Source of the DNA: Curtobacterium sp. 458
Lineage (GTDB): Bacteria > Actinomycetota > Actinomycetes > Actinomycetales > Microbacteriaceae
Assembly (NCBI RefSeq): GCF_030406605.1
Contig: NZ_CP129104.1
Location: 434,001-498,000 of the forward strand
DNA length: 64,000 nucleotides
Direction of reading: 5' to 3'
Shown: in pieces, positions 43,628-52,484 of the stretch
How the letters are laid out: every line of letters begins with the position of its first letter
How positions within the stretch are numbered: the stretch's first letter is position 1
Made by a program: the position numbers and the translations under genes
Notes under the pieces: model-generated
Told to the model about the DNA's origin: nothing
Seen by the model: only the letters and a program-made list of their open reading frames with translations
The model's database searches: none

Positions 43628-44788
43628 ATGGAGGACGAGGGCCGGACGTCGGCACGTGCCGCACTGGTGGCGGCGCTCGACGTCGTGGGAGCGGCGCCGT
43701 CCGAGCGGTTCGAACGGATCGTCCGCGTCGCCCGGGAGGTCTTCGACGTCCCGTTGTCCTACGTCAACGTCCTCGACGACGACCTGCTGCACACCCTGAC
43801 GCCGAACGTGCCCGACGAGATCGTGTCCGGACCCATCGGTTGGTCGTTCTGTCAGCTGACGATCCGGCAGGTCGAACCGACGGTCATCTGCGACACGACC
43901 GCCGACCCACGGACGGCCGGACTGCCCGGGGTGACGAACCGCGGCATCCGCTTCTACGCCGGCGTCCCGCTGACGATGCCGGGTGGCATGCCCGTCGGGA
44001 CGCTCTGCCTCATGGACACGCGGCCGCGGGACTTCTCGCTCGCCGACGAGGCCGCGCTGATCGACTTCGGCCGCTGGGCGGAACGCGCCCTCGGCCAGGG
44101 CCTCCACCACGACCGGTTGCAGGACGTCGTGGCCGCACTGACGCCCGCTCCGCTCGGGGTCGGCGACCTGCACGTCTCCGCGACCTCGGTACCGTACGGC
44201 GACACGAGCGGGGACCTGCACGACTGGTCGACCGACGGGCAGCACCTCACCGTGACGCTCGCCGACGTGATGGGCAAGGAGCAGCCCGCGGCGATCCTCG
44301 CTGCCGGGATCCGTTCGGCGCTCCGACAGCACCGCGACCGTGCACCCGAGGACGCCGTGCGGGCCGTCGAGCCGGCGGTCGCGGAGGACCTCGTCGCCGC
44401 GAGCGCGTTCGCCACGCTGTTCCACGCCCGGGTCGCCCTCGGCACGGGAGCGGTCGAGGCGGTCGACGCCGGACACGGACTCGTCGTGCACCTCGGCGCC
44501 GACGGCCGGCACCGGATGCTGCGCTCGCACGACCTGCCGCTCGGCCTGCACCCGGTCGGCGCCGCGCGGTCGGTCACGACCGTCACGCTGGCCCCCGGTG
44601 ACGCACTCCTCGTGGCGAGCGACGGCGCACTCGACCTCGGCGACGGCACGATCGACACCCTGTCCGAGCTCACGCGCACGTTCGAGCGCACGCGGGACCA
44701 CCACGCGTTCCTCGAGACCGTGCGACTCCGCGCCGCCGAGCGTGCGGAGGACGACGTGACCGTGGTGCTGCTGACCCGCGACGCCTGA
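43628..44788 (+). CDS. GAF-domain PP2C/SpoIIE-type phosphatase
   Basis: 386 aa, about residues 25-165 a GAF sensor (LSYVNVLDDDLLHTLTPNV, FYAGVPLTMPGGMPVGTLCL) and 180-385 a PPM-type phosphatase with metal-binding aspartates in GDTSGDLHDW, ADVMGKEQPAAI, SDGALDLGDG and DDVTVVLL. Such proteins usually dephosphorylate anti-sigma-factor antagonists in general stress control. ATG 43628 sits 8 nt after GGAG. No anti-sigma or STAS partner is encoded beside it. Confidence 0.88.
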   Translation: MEDEGRTSARAALVAALDVVGAAPSERFERIVRVAREVFDVPLSYVNVLDDDLLHTLTPNVPDEIVSGPIGWSFCQLTIRQVEPTVICDTTADPRTAGLPGVTNRGIRFYAGVPLTMPGGMPVGTLCLMDTRPRDFSLADEAALIDFGRWAERALGQGLHHDRLQDVVAALTPAPLGVGDLHVSATSVPYGDTSGDLHDWSTDGQHLTVTLADVMGKEQPAAILAAGIRSALRQHRDRAPEDAVRAVEPAVAEDLVAASAFATLFHARVALGTGAVEAVDAGHGLVVHLGADGRHRMLRSHDLPLGLHPVGAARSVTTVTLAPGDALLVASDGALDLGDGTIDTLSELTRTFERTRDHHAFLETVRLRAAERAEDDVTVVLLTRDA

Positions 44789-44800
44789 CCCGACCTCGCG

Positions 44801-45592
44801 TCACAACATCGTCGTGAGCACGCCCCCGTCCGCACGGAGGGCAGCTCCGGTCGTCGCCGATGCCCGCGGGCTGGCCAGCCAGACGACGAGGTCGGCGATC
44901 TCCGACGGCTCGATGAAGCGACCGAGCAGGCTCGTGGTGTTCTGCCCGATGATCGCGTCCCGGACCGTCGCGACGGGCGCTGCCTGGGCAGCGGCGACCG
45001 ACGTGACGGCGGCCGCGACCCCGTCCGACCAGGTGGGTCCGCCGAGGACGGTGTTCACCGTGACCGACGTGCCCCTCGTGCGCTTCGCCAGCCCGTTGCC
45101 GAGCGCCACGAGGCCGGCCTTCGTGACGCCGTACGGGACCATGTCGCCGGGCACGTCGACACCCGACTCGCTGCTGACGAGCACGATCCGCCCGTGCCCA
45201 CGGTCGAGCATCCCGGGGAGCAGCCTCCTGGCCGACCGGACGGCGCTCATCAGGTTGACGTCGAGGTAGCGCTGCCAGTCGTCGTCGCCGACGTCCTCGA
45301 AGCGGTCGAGGCCGAACACGCCGACGTTCGCGACCAGGACGTCGACCTCGCCGAGTTCGTCGAGGAGACGGTCGACGGCCGCCGCGTCGGCGAAGTCCGC
45401 CGCGATGCCGGCGACCCGGACGTCGGGTGCCGCTGCTGCGAGCCGCTCCACCGCCGCGGCGACACGGTCCGGCGACCGGCCGTTGATGGTGACGTCGACG
45501 CCCTCCGCTGCCAACGCTGCTGCGACGGCGTAGCCGATGCCCGCCGTCGAGCCGCTGATGAACGCGGTCCGGCCGCGCAGTCCGAGGTCCAT
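44801..45592 (-). CDS. Short-chain dehydrogenase/reductase (classical SDR)
   Basis: 263 aa. TAFISGSTAGIGYAVAAAL is the NAD(P)-binding TGxxxGIG-type loop; NVGVFG gives the NAG-like motif; catalytic S-Y-K are in LVSSESGVDVPGDMVPYGVT followed by K. GGAG lies 7 nt before the ATG. Divergent from the MarR gene with two matching operator sites between them, so it is likely the MarR target. Substrate unknown. Confidence 0.92.
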   Translation of the reverse strand: MDLGLRGRTAFISGSTAGIGYAVAAALAAEGVDVTINGRSPDRVAAAVERLAAAAPDVRVAGIAADFADAAAVDRLLDELGEVDVLVANVGVFGLDRFEDVGDDDWQRYLDVNLMSAVRSARRLLPGMLDRGHGRIVLVSSESGVDVPGDMVPYGVTKAGLVALGNGLAKRTRGTSVTVNTVLGGPTWSDGVAAAVTSVAAAQAAPVATVRDAIIGQNTTSLLGRFIEPSEIADLVVWLASPRASATTGAALRADGGVLTTML

Positions 45593-45612
45593 GTGGCACT
45601 CCGTTCGTCATG

Positions 45613-45660
45613 ACTTGCTTGAGCAAGCGACGGTACGGCAGATGACTTTCCTGAGCAAGT
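45613..45660. promoter_or_regulatory. Twin MarR operators between SDR and MarR genes
   Basis: ACTTGCTTGAGCAAGC (45613-45628) and ACTTTCCTGAGCAAGT (45645-45660) share 13 of 16 bases and are 32 bp apart, three helical turns. Each is an imperfect dyad. The second site is next to the TAGCGT -10 (45670-45675) of the MarR gene, and the first is close to the SDR start. Confidence 0.75.
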
Positions 45661-45681
45661 GCGAGCAGGTAGCGTGTCGAC

Positions 45682-46155
45682 GTGGACTTCACCGACGACG
45701 AACTCGCGACCTGGTCATCACTCGCGACGCTGCTCGAGCGACTCCCCGCCGCACTCGACGCCCAGCTGCAACACGACAGCGGCCTGACGCACTTCGAGTA
45801 CGGGGTCCTCTTCGCGCTCGACAGCGCTCCCGATCGCGCGCTCCGACTGAGCACCCTCGCGGCGTACGCCAGCTGCACGCTGTCACGCCTGTCGAGGGCG
45901 GTGACACGGTTGCACCGGCAGGGTTGGGTCGAACGGGTGGTCGACCCAACCGACGGCCGGTTCACCCTCGGCGTCCTCACCGACACCGGACACGCACAGG
46001 TCCTGGCAGCGACCCCCGGGCATCGCGCGCTGGTCAGGCGCCTCGTCTTCGACACCATCGGCGAGCGGGAGGCGCAGCACCTGGGTGCAGCCGCACGTGC
46101 CGTCGCCGAGGCGATCGGCCCGGCGCCCGTGTGGGCACCCGGACGACCCACCTGA
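45682..46155 (+). CDS. MarR-family transcriptional regulator
   Basis: 157 aa. Winged helix with LSTLAAYASCTLSRLSRAVT (recognition helix) and the wing GWVERVVDPTDGRFTLGVLT, in which D-x-x-D/R is the family mark. GTG 45682 is 6 nt after the -10 TAGCGT (leaderless). It is divergent from the SDR gene and probably represses both through the twin operators. Confidence 0.92.
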   Translation: MDFTDDELATWSSLATLLERLPAALDAQLQHDSGLTHFEYGVLFALDSAPDRALRLSTLAAYASCTLSRLSRAVTRLHRQGWVERVVDPTDGRFTLGVLTDTGHAQVLAATPGHRALVRRLVFDTIGEREAQHLGAAARAVAEAIGPAPVWAPGRPT

Positions 46156-46166
46156 ACGGACGGACC

Positions 46167-46805
46167 TCAGTCCGCGATCGCGTGCTGCACGATCCAGCTG
46201 TGCATGACGATCGCAGCGGCGGCCGAGGCATTGATGCTCCGCGTCGACCCGTACTGGGTGATCTCGAGGTGTGCGTCCGCCCCGGCCACGGCCTCGGCGG
46301 TCAGCCCCGGGCCCTCCTGGCCGAAGAGGAACACACAGCGCTCCGGGATCGCCGCGGTCTCGATGCGCTCGGCACCGTCGGTGTTGTCGATCGCGACGAC
46401 CGGCCGCCCCTCGGCGTGCATGGCCTCGAGGAACGCCGCGACGTCCGGGTGGTACCGGACGTGCTGGTACCGGTCGGTGACCATCGCGCCGCGCTTGTTC
46501 CAGCGGCGGCGCCCGATGATGTGCACGACGCCGGCGAGGAACGCGTTGGCGCTGCGCACGATCGACCCGATGTTGAGGTCGTGCTGCCAGTTCTCGATCG
46601 CGACGTCGAACGCGTGGCGGCGGGTGTCGAGGTCGGCGACGATCGCCTCCATCGACCAATACCGGAAGCGGTCGACGACGTTGCGGGGGTCGCCGTCCGC
46701 GAGGAGCTCCGGGTCGAGCCGGGGGTCGTCGGGCCACGGCTCGGGGTGGGGGCCGACGCCGTTGGTCGTGCGCTCGTGGGAGGGCTCGGGCTGGGCGGCG
46801 GTCAC
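46167..46805 (-). CDS. SpoU/TrmH-family RNA 2'-O-methyltransferase
   Basis: 212 aa knotted (SPOUT) methyltransferase. Motifs I-III: IENWQHDLNIGSIVRSANAF with the N-R catalytic residues, FGQEGPGL, and ITQYGSTRSINASAAAAIVM at the SAM-binding knot. An N-terminal extension of about 60 residues. The GTG at 46805 has TAGTCT 7 nt upstream and a GGAGGG just between, so it may be leaderless. RNA target (tRNA or rRNA) unknown. Confidence 0.92.
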   Translation of the reverse strand: MTAAQPEPSHERTTNGVGPHPEPWPDDPRLDPELLADGDPRNVVDRFRYWSMEAIVADLDTRRHAFDVAIENWQHDLNIGSIVRSANAFLAGVVHIIGRRRWNKRGAMVTDRYQHVRYHPDVAAFLEAMHAEGRPVVAIDNTDGAERIETAAIPERCVFLFGQEGPGLTAEAVAGADAHLEITQYGSTRSINASAAAAIVMHSWIVQHAIAD

Positions 46806-46815
46806 GCCCTCCAGA

Positions 46816-47541
46816 CTAGGACGCGCGTGACGCTGCGACCCGCGCCTCGATGCCGGCGAGCAGCACCTCGACGCCGAGCGTGAAGCGGTCGTCGTACGAG
46901 TGCGACCCGAGGATCTCCCCCACGAGCGCGTGCCGCTCCGGCCGGCCGGCCTCGGACGAGCCCCGGCCGACGAGGACGCCGACGTGCCCGACCACGAAGT
47001 CGTAGACCACGAAGAACGCGTACATCGCCTCGCGGTCCGGCAAGCCGGCATCCTGGAGCGCCGAGACGACGGTCCGGACGACGCCGTCCGACTCGGTCGA
47101 GGCGAGCGGCGCGTGCTGGCTGTGCGACTCGAGGACGAGCGGGTGCGTCGTCATGAGGTCGCGGAAGGTGCAGGCGAAGACCCGGACGACCTCGCGCCAG
47201 TCCGACGGCCACACGAACGTCGACGCGAACTCGTCGACGGTGCGTCGGACGAGCTCGGCGTGCAGGTCGTCGAGACCGCCGATCGTCCGGTGCACGGTCA
47301 TCGGGGCCACGCCGAGCGCCGCCCCGAGCGCGCGGAAGGAAAGCCGGTCGAGCCCCTCCTCGTTCGCGATCCGGGTCGCGGCGTCGATCACCTGCTCGCG
47401 CGAGAGCACGTTCGGACGACCGCGTCGTCGCCGCGGCGCCACCTCGGCCTCGCCGACGGACGCGTTCCCGGCAGCACCGGAGACGGCACCAGCAGCAGCG
47501 GGTCGGGGGGTGGCGGCGTGGGCGAGGGGGTCGACGAGCAC
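46816..47541 (-). CDS. TetR-family regulator with TetR_C-type ligand domain
   Basis: 241 aa from GTG 47541, which has AAGGAG upstream. Residues 1-40 are a flexible A/P-rich and then basic tail (APRRRRGRPN); the helix-turn-helix is GLDRLSFRALGAALGVAPMT followed by VHRTIGGLDDL. The C-terminal domain resembles the classical TetR_C group. The stop is 10 bp upstream of the SpoU methyltransferase start on the same strand, but that gene seems to have its own promoter. Confidence 0.9.
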   Translation of the reverse strand: MLVDPLAHAATPRPAAAGAVSGAAGNASVGEAEVAPRRRRGRPNVLSREQVIDAATRIANEEGLDRLSFRALGAALGVAPMTVHRTIGGLDDLHAELVRRTVDEFASTFVWPSDWREVVRVFACTFRDLMTTHPLVLESHSQHAPLASTESDGVVRTVVSALQDAGLPDREAMYAFFVVYDFVVGHVGVLVGRGSSEAGRPERHALVGEILGSHSYDDRFTLGVEVLLAGIEARVAASRAS

Positions 47542-47736
47542 GGTGGGACTCCTTGATCCAGTACGTGTACCGAAAAGCCTAGGGCAAAAGCGAGTGTCAT
47601 TCGGTGACTCGACCATCCCGGCAACCGACGCCGACGCGCAAGAGCCGATCCGTGCCTCCCGGCCTGCTCCCAGCCCGTGCCGGGCGCGACCGCACGCGCA
47701 GCCGGCGCGACCATCCGCTCGCACTAGGGTGAGGCC

Positions 47737-48534
47737 ATGGCAACCCGCGACGAGGTCGAGTGCTGGCTGACGGACATGGACGGCGTGCTCGTCCACGAGA
47801 ACCAGGCCCTGCCTGGGGCACCGGAGCTCATCCAGCAGTGGCTCGACGAGGGCACCGAGTTCCTCGTCCTGACGAACAACTCGATCTTCACGCCGCGCGA
47901 CCTGAGCGCCCGGCTCCGCGGTTCGGGCCTGCACGTGCCCGAGGAGCGCATCTGGACGAGCGCGCTCGCGACCGCGGACTTCTGCCGGTCCCAGATGCCC
48001 GGCGGCTCCGCCTTCGTGATCGGCGAGGCCGGCATGACCACGGCACTGCACGAGGCCGGCTTCATCATGACCGAGACCGCCCCCGACTACGTGGTCGTCG
48101 GCGAGACACGGAACTACTCGTTCGAGGCGATCACCAAGGCCGTGCGGCTCATCCGCGACGGCGCGCGGTTCATCGTCACCAACCCCGACGCGACCGGCCC
48201 GAGCGCCGAGGGCGTCCTGCCGGCGACCGGTGCGATCGCCGCGATGATCGAGAAGGCCACCGGCAAGCAGCCGTACGTCGTCGGCAAGCCGAACCCGATG
48301 ATGTTCCGCTCCGCGATGAACCGCATCGGGGCGCACTCCGAGAACACCGGCATGATCGGCGACCGCATGGACACGGACGTCCAGGCCGGCATCGAGGCCG
48401 GGCTCCACACCGTGCTCGTGATGACGGGCATCAGCGACCAGGCCGAGATCGAGAAGTACCCGTTCCGACCGAGCGAGGTCATCTCCGGCGTGCACGAGCT
48501 CGTGCGCACCGAGCCGTTCGAAGTCGAGATGTAG
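47737..48534 (+). CDS. HAD-IIA (NagD-like) sugar or nucleotide phosphatase
   Basis: 265 aa HAD hydrolase. Nucleophile aspartates D13/D15 are in WLTDMDGVLVHEN, motif II is VLTNNSIFTPRD, the lysine is in YVVGKPNPMMF, and the acidic motif is MIGDRMDTDVQAGIEAG. TAGGGT ends 6 nt before the ATG (leaderless). It is followed after 7 bp by the methyltransferase gene and likely co-transcribed. Substrate unknown. Confidence 0.92.
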   Translation: MATRDEVECWLTDMDGVLVHENQALPGAPELIQQWLDEGTEFLVLTNNSIFTPRDLSARLRGSGLHVPEERIWTSALATADFCRSQMPGGSAFVIGEAGMTTALHEAGFIMTETAPDYVVVGETRNYSFEAITKAVRLIRDGARFIVTNPDATGPSAEGVLPATGAIAAMIEKATGKQPYVVGKPNPMMFRSAMNRIGAHSENTGMIGDRMDTDVQAGIEAGLHTVLVMTGISDQAEIEKYPFRPSEVISGVHELVRTEPFEVEM

Positions 48535-48541
48535 GAGCACC

Positions 48542-49339
48542 GTGCGCTGGGACCCGGACCGCTACGCCGCCTTCGCGGACGACCGCGCACGCCCCTTCCA
48601 CGACCTGGTCGCGCAGGTCGCGTGGTCGGCGGGCGACGGCCGGGAGGCACCGCGTCGCGTCGTCGACCTCGGTTGCGGCCCCGGGACCCTCACCGCCACC
48701 CTCGCGGCCCGCTGGCCGGGCGCGCAGGTGGTCGGGATCGACAGCTCCGCGGAGATGCTCGCCACGGCGCCGTCGGACGTCCCCGGGCTGGCGTTCGAGC
48801 TCGGCGCGATCGAGGACTGGACGCCGGGCGCGACGGACGACGTCGTCGTGACGAACGCCGCGCTCCAGTGGGTGCCGTCGCACGTCGAGCTCCTGCCGCG
48901 GTGGTTCGCCGCGATGCCGTCGGGCGCGTGGTTCGCGATGCAGGTGCCGGGCAACTTCGACTCCCCGTCGCACGCGCTCATGCGGTCGGTCGCGGCCGAC
49001 GGACCGTGGGCGTCCGTGCTCGACGGCGTGCTGCGAGCCGATCCGGTACTCGACCCGGCGGGTTACCTCGGGCTCATGCTCGACGCCGGACTCGAGGCCC
49101 GGGCGTGGGAGACGACGTACGCGCAGCTGCTGTCCGGCGACGACCCGGTGCTCGCGTGGGTGCGGGGCACGGGGCTGCGGCCCGCCGTCGCCGCCCTCGA
49201 CGCCGCGGACCCGACCGGTGCGCTGACGACCGCGTTCACCGAGCGGTACGCCGCCCTGCTGCGTACCGCGTACCCGGCCGGACCGCACGGCACGGTGTAC
49301 CCGTTCCGTCGGGTGTTCGCGGTGGGCCGCAAGCGCTGA
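48542..49339 (+). CDS. tam: SAM-dependent methyltransferase, trans-aconitate 2-methyltransferase-like
   Basis: 265 aa class I methyltransferase. MRWDPDRYAAFADDRARPFH at the N-terminus, RRVVDLGCGPGTLTATLAAR (motif I) and VVVTNAALQWVPSHVELLPR match Tam, which methylates trans-aconitate to relieve aconitase inhibition. The gene symbol is a likely but not proven assignment. GTG start at 48542, eight bases after the HAD stop, preceded by GGAG. Confidence 0.85.
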   Translation: MRWDPDRYAAFADDRARPFHDLVAQVAWSAGDGREAPRRVVDLGCGPGTLTATLAARWPGAQVVGIDSSAEMLATAPSDVPGLAFELGAIEDWTPGATDDVVVTNAALQWVPSHVELLPRWFAAMPSGAWFAMQVPGNFDSPSHALMRSVAADGPWASVLDGVLRADPVLDPAGYLGLMLDAGLEARAWETTYAQLLSGDDPVLAWVRGTGLRPAVAALDAADPTGALTTAFTERYAALLRTAYPAGPHGTVYPFRRVFAVGRKR

Positions 49340-49360
49340 CGCGTCGTTCGCCGCTGCGCG

Positions 49361-50239
49361 TCAGACCGACTGGAGGCGCGGCTCGTCACCGCGCACGACG
49401 AACGCCGCCATCGGGGGCACCCCGACCCACCGCCGCCGTGTACGACGTTGGCGGTCGTCCCGCCACGCCACCATGCCGCCCGCGACGATCCCGAACGCGA
49501 GCAGGCCGAACGAGAACAGGCCGATCACCCCGGCGACCGTCAGCGTCGAGAGGTCGGACGGGTCCGCCGTGGGCGAGTAACCGATCGACCCGAAGTCCCA
49601 GAACGCGTGCAGCAGCACGGGCGCGAGCAACGACCCGGTCAGCCGTCGCGCGACGTACAGCGTCGAGCCGAACGACGCCGCGAACACGACCTGCAGGAGC
49701 GTGGGCCCGACACCGGCTCCGGCGAGGATGTTCAGCAGGTGCAGCAGCCCGAACAGCACGCACGACACCGCCCACACCGCGAACTCGGGCAGACGTCGAC
49801 GCAGCCCGACGAGCAGCACGCCCCGGGTCATCAGCTCCTCGAAGACCCCGACGAACAGCACCCCGACCGTGAGCAGCAGGAAGTACCGGACGGGCAGCGC
49901 GCCCCAGTCCACCAGCGGCAGCCGCACGAGGCAGACGAGCAGGATCCCGAGCGGCGCGATCATCGTCCAACGCAGGGGCGTCCGGGTGAGGTCGACGGTC
50001 GCGATCCGCCACCAGCCGAGCGCGGTGACGACGACCGCGAACGCCGCGACCGCGATCCCCTCCGGCACGACGAGGGAGCGGACGACGCTGTCGACCGTCT
50101 GCCCGAGACTCGGGTAGTCGTCGCTCGGGCGGGCCCGGACCGCGCTCACCACGGCGAACACGACGAGGGGCGCGACGCCGACCAGCAGCGAGGGGGGAAC
50201 CGGCCAGCGCCGTCTGCGAGCAGGGGCTGCTGACGTCAC
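49361..50239 (-). CDS. CPBP (Abi/CAAX) family intramembrane metalloprotease
   Basis: 292 aa with about eight transmembrane helices. The catalytic EE-x-x-x-R is in GVFEELMTRGVLLV, the first histidine in LFGLLHLLNILAG and the second motif in LLHAFWDFGSIGY. These proteases may process prenylated or bacteriocin-like peptides or act in immunity. GTG at 50239; only 23 bp separate it from the divergent DtxR-family start, and the two -10 elements appear to overlap. Confidence 0.9.
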   Translation of the reverse strand: MTSAAPARRRRWPVPPSLLVGVAPLVVFAVVSAVRARPSDDYPSLGQTVDSVVRSLVVPEGIAVAAFAVVVTALGWWRIATVDLTRTPLRWTMIAPLGILLVCLVRLPLVDWGALPVRYFLLLTVGVLFVGVFEELMTRGVLLVGLRRRLPEFAVWAVSCVLFGLLHLLNILAGAGVGPTLLQVVFAASFGSTLYVARRLTGSLLAPVLLHAFWDFGSIGYSPTADPSDLSTLTVAGVIGLFSFGLLAFGIVAGGMVAWRDDRQRRTRRRWVGVPPMAAFVVRGDEPRLQSV

Positions 50240-50262
50240 CCTTGCGTTTGTACCATTGACGC

Positions 50263-50952
50263 ATGCGGCTTCCCTCCCTCAGCACCATGGCCGAGGACTA
50301 CGTGAAGCTCATCTGGAAGGCGGGCGAGCGCGGCGGTGCCGGTCTGGCGACGCGCGACATCGCGGCGGCGCTCCGGGTCTCGGCCTCCACGGTGTCGGGC
50401 AACCTCCGGAAGCTCGACCGCGACGGCCTGATCGAGCACACCCCGTACTACGGCGTCGTCCTCACGCCGCTCGGGCAGCAGGTCGCGGTGGCGATGGTCC
50501 GCCGACACCGGCTGATCGAGACGTTCCTGGTCCAGCGGCTCGGGTACGGCTGGGACGAGGTGCACACCGAGGCCGAGGCACTCGAGCACGCGGTGTCGGA
50601 GACCTTCCTCGACCGCGTCGACGCCGACCTTGGGCACCCGACGCACGACCCCCACGGCGACCCGATCCCCCGCGCGGACGGCTCCGTGCCGGACTCTCCC
50701 GGGGCGCTCCTGGGCACCGTGACACCGGGCACGTGCGGCACGGTGGACCGGGTGTCGGACGACGATCCCTCGCTCCTGCGGTACTTCGACGAGCTCGGGG
50801 TGGCGCTCGGCACGCACCTCCGGGTCGAGCAGGTCCGGGACTACGCGGGCGTCATCGCGGTGGCGCGCCGCTCCGCCGACGGCTCGGAGTCCCTCGTCGA
50901 CCTGCCGGCCGCCGCCGCGACCGCCATCTGGCTCGCCCCCGACGACGACTGA
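50263..50952 (+). CDS. DtxR-family metalloregulator, MntR-like
   Basis: 229 aa. Winged helix TRDIAAALRVSASTVSGNLR and KLDRDGLIEH, the dimerisation/metal domain with VRRHRLIETFLVQRLGYGWD, EVHTEAEALEHAVSE and HPTHDPHGDPIPRADG, and a C-terminal SH3-like FeoA part. Ligands H, E, H fit the MntR/IdeR group. The next Mn-related gene, a cation exporter with an Mn riboswitch, lies on the opposite strand 190 bp beyond its end, so manganese is the likely co-repressor. TACCAT ends 6 nt before the ATG. Confidence 0.9.
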   Translation: MRLPSLSTMAEDYVKLIWKAGERGGAGLATRDIAAALRVSASTVSGNLRKLDRDGLIEHTPYYGVVLTPLGQQVAVAMVRRHRLIETFLVQRLGYGWDEVHTEAEALEHAVSETFLDRVDADLGHPTHDPHGDPIPRADGSVPDSPGALLGTVTPGTCGTVDRVSDDDPSLLRYFDELGVALGTHLRVEQVRDYAGVIAVARRSADGSESLVDLPAAAATAIWLAPDDD

Positions 50953-51006
50953 CCGGCGCGGTCCGCCCGTCCGACCCCGCCCCGCTTCGTCCGATCCCGC
51001 CCCGCG

Positions 51007-51092
51007 CTGGTCGCACGACGTGCCGCTCACGTCCACCCTGGTCGCACGACATGCCGCGCGGGCGTCCACAAGCCGACAGGTTCTGCGACCAG
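51007..51092. repeat. Repeated 20-mers and inverted copy in a convergent gap
   Basis: CTGGTCGCACGACGTGCCGC at 51007-51026 recurs with one change at 51038-51057, and TGCGACCAG (51084-51092) is an inverted partial copy. They lie between the convergent MntR-like and exporter genes and may form termination hairpins. No coding potential is seen. Confidence 0.65.
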
Positions 51093-51142
51093 GCACCCGG
51101 CGTGACGGCCGCGGCACCCGCAGCGCCCACGCCAGCCCGGCG

Positions 51143-52435
51143 TCAGCCGCGCGCCACCACCGACTGCCGCCGGAACGGCGCGGCCAGGGTCGACGCGATC
51201 TCCCGCCGGTTGATCCAGAACACGACGACCGCGGCGACGAGGTGCACGATGCTCAGCACCCACCGCCCGCTCGTGTCCGTCACCACGAACTGGACCGCGA
51301 AGAGCGCCACGAGCGCGATCGCCGACCACCGGTGGAACCGCAGCGCGATGATGATGGCCACGCCGAGCACCGTCTGCGAGGCGGTGAGCATGAACTCCTC
51401 GACCTGCCGACCGTCGAGCGGCAGCCCGCCCGTGGTCCCGCCGCCGAGCACGTGCGCGATCGGCAGCGACCCGACGAGCAGCGACCACTGGTTCACCTTC
51501 GAGGCGATGAGCGTCCCGATCGCCGCACCGCCCATCCCGCGCAGGGCGAAGAGCGCGGCGACGATGAACTCCGGCGCCTCGGTCGCGAGCGGTGCGAGCC
51601 ACTGCACGAGGAAGTAACTGTCGATGCCGAGCGCGCTGCCGGAGGACACGAGGGCCTCGGCGAAGGGCTCCGCGGACGACAGGATCACCGCGGCTGCGAC
51701 GACGAACAGCGCGACGATCGTCCATCGACGCGCGCGGGTCGGCATCGCGGCGATGTTGCCCGCCATGCCGACGAGTTCCTCGTCGTCGTCGTCACCGTCG
51801 GACACCTTCGACGCGCGCCACAGGTAGGCGACGAACGCGGCGAGGAGCACGAACCCGAACCACAGTGGGATCGACCCGAACAGCGGGATGAGGAACGCCA
51901 CGACGGCGAGGAGCGCGAGGAACCCGATGTCGAGCCGGGAGGACTGCTCGAGCTGCAGCACCCGCGTGGCCGACGCGGGCAGCGAACCGGCGCGCACGTA
52001 CCGCCGGGCGACGAGCAGCGAGATGACGACGACGAGCGGCCAGCCGAACCCGAGCAGCAACCGGTTCGACCCGGTCATGTTGGCGGCGGCGAACTGCTCG
52101 AACGCGGGGTCGGAGCCGGACCGGAACGCGTAGAACAGGTCGACCGCGTACTCGGGCAGCACGGCGATGAGCGCGAGGATCGCGATGGCCAGGGCGCCCG
52201 CGATGTCCTTCTGCGCGGCCTCGGCGGCCCAGGCGAGCAGGAACGAGGCTGCGACGACCGCGCCGCCGAAGACGAGCAGGTCGACGACGGGGTTCGGCGC
52301 GGAACCGGTCAACCGGAAGACGACGGCGGGCAGTGCGAGGACGACGCAGATCGCGATGCGGCCCCAGGCACTGCGGCCCATGCGGGCGGGCGGTGCGGCG
52401 GCGTCGACGACGCGGACGGGTGAGGTGTCGATCAC
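51143..52435 (-). CDS. Cation exporter of the CaCA (sodium/calcium exchanger) family
   Basis: 430 aa, about ten helices in two inverted repeats, each with an alpha-repeat: IAILALIAVLPEYAVDLFYA and QWLAPLATEAPEFIVAALFA, in which the P-E-Y/F glutamates bind cation. Between the halves is an acidic cytoplasmic loop (SDGDDDDEELVG). GTG 52435 is 5-9 nt after AAGGGA, and any longer frame would read through a riboswitch. The 5' leader contains a yybP-ykoY-like motif, so manganese (or calcium) export is likely. Confidence 0.88.
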   Translation of the reverse strand: MIDTSPVRVVDAAAPPARMGRSAWGRIAICVVLALPAVVFRLTGSAPNPVVDLLVFGGAVVAASFLLAWAAEAAQKDIAGALAIAILALIAVLPEYAVDLFYAFRSGSDPAFEQFAAANMTGSNRLLLGFGWPLVVVISLLVARRYVRAGSLPASATRVLQLEQSSRLDIGFLALLAVVAFLIPLFGSIPLWFGFVLLAAFVAYLWRASKVSDGDDDDEELVGMAGNIAAMPTRARRWTIVALFVVAAAVILSSAEPFAEALVSSGSALGIDSYFLVQWLAPLATEAPEFIVAALFALRGMGGAAIGTLIASKVNQWSLLVGSLPIAHVLGGGTTGGLPLDGRQVEEFMLTASQTVLGVAIIIALRFHRWSAIALVALFAVQFVVTDTSGRWVLSIVHLVAAVVVFWINRREIASTLAAPFRRQSVVARG

Positions 52436-52484
52436 AGGGGGGTCCCTTGGTCGGGCCGCACCGATCGCGCAGGGGTGGGGAGCG

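Noticed and set aside
46816..48540. 574-aa frame joining the TetR regulator with upstream sequence
   Set aside because: The upstream part is opposite the HAD phosphatase gene; a Shine-Dalgarno (AAGGAG) and start at 47541 define the real TetR gene.
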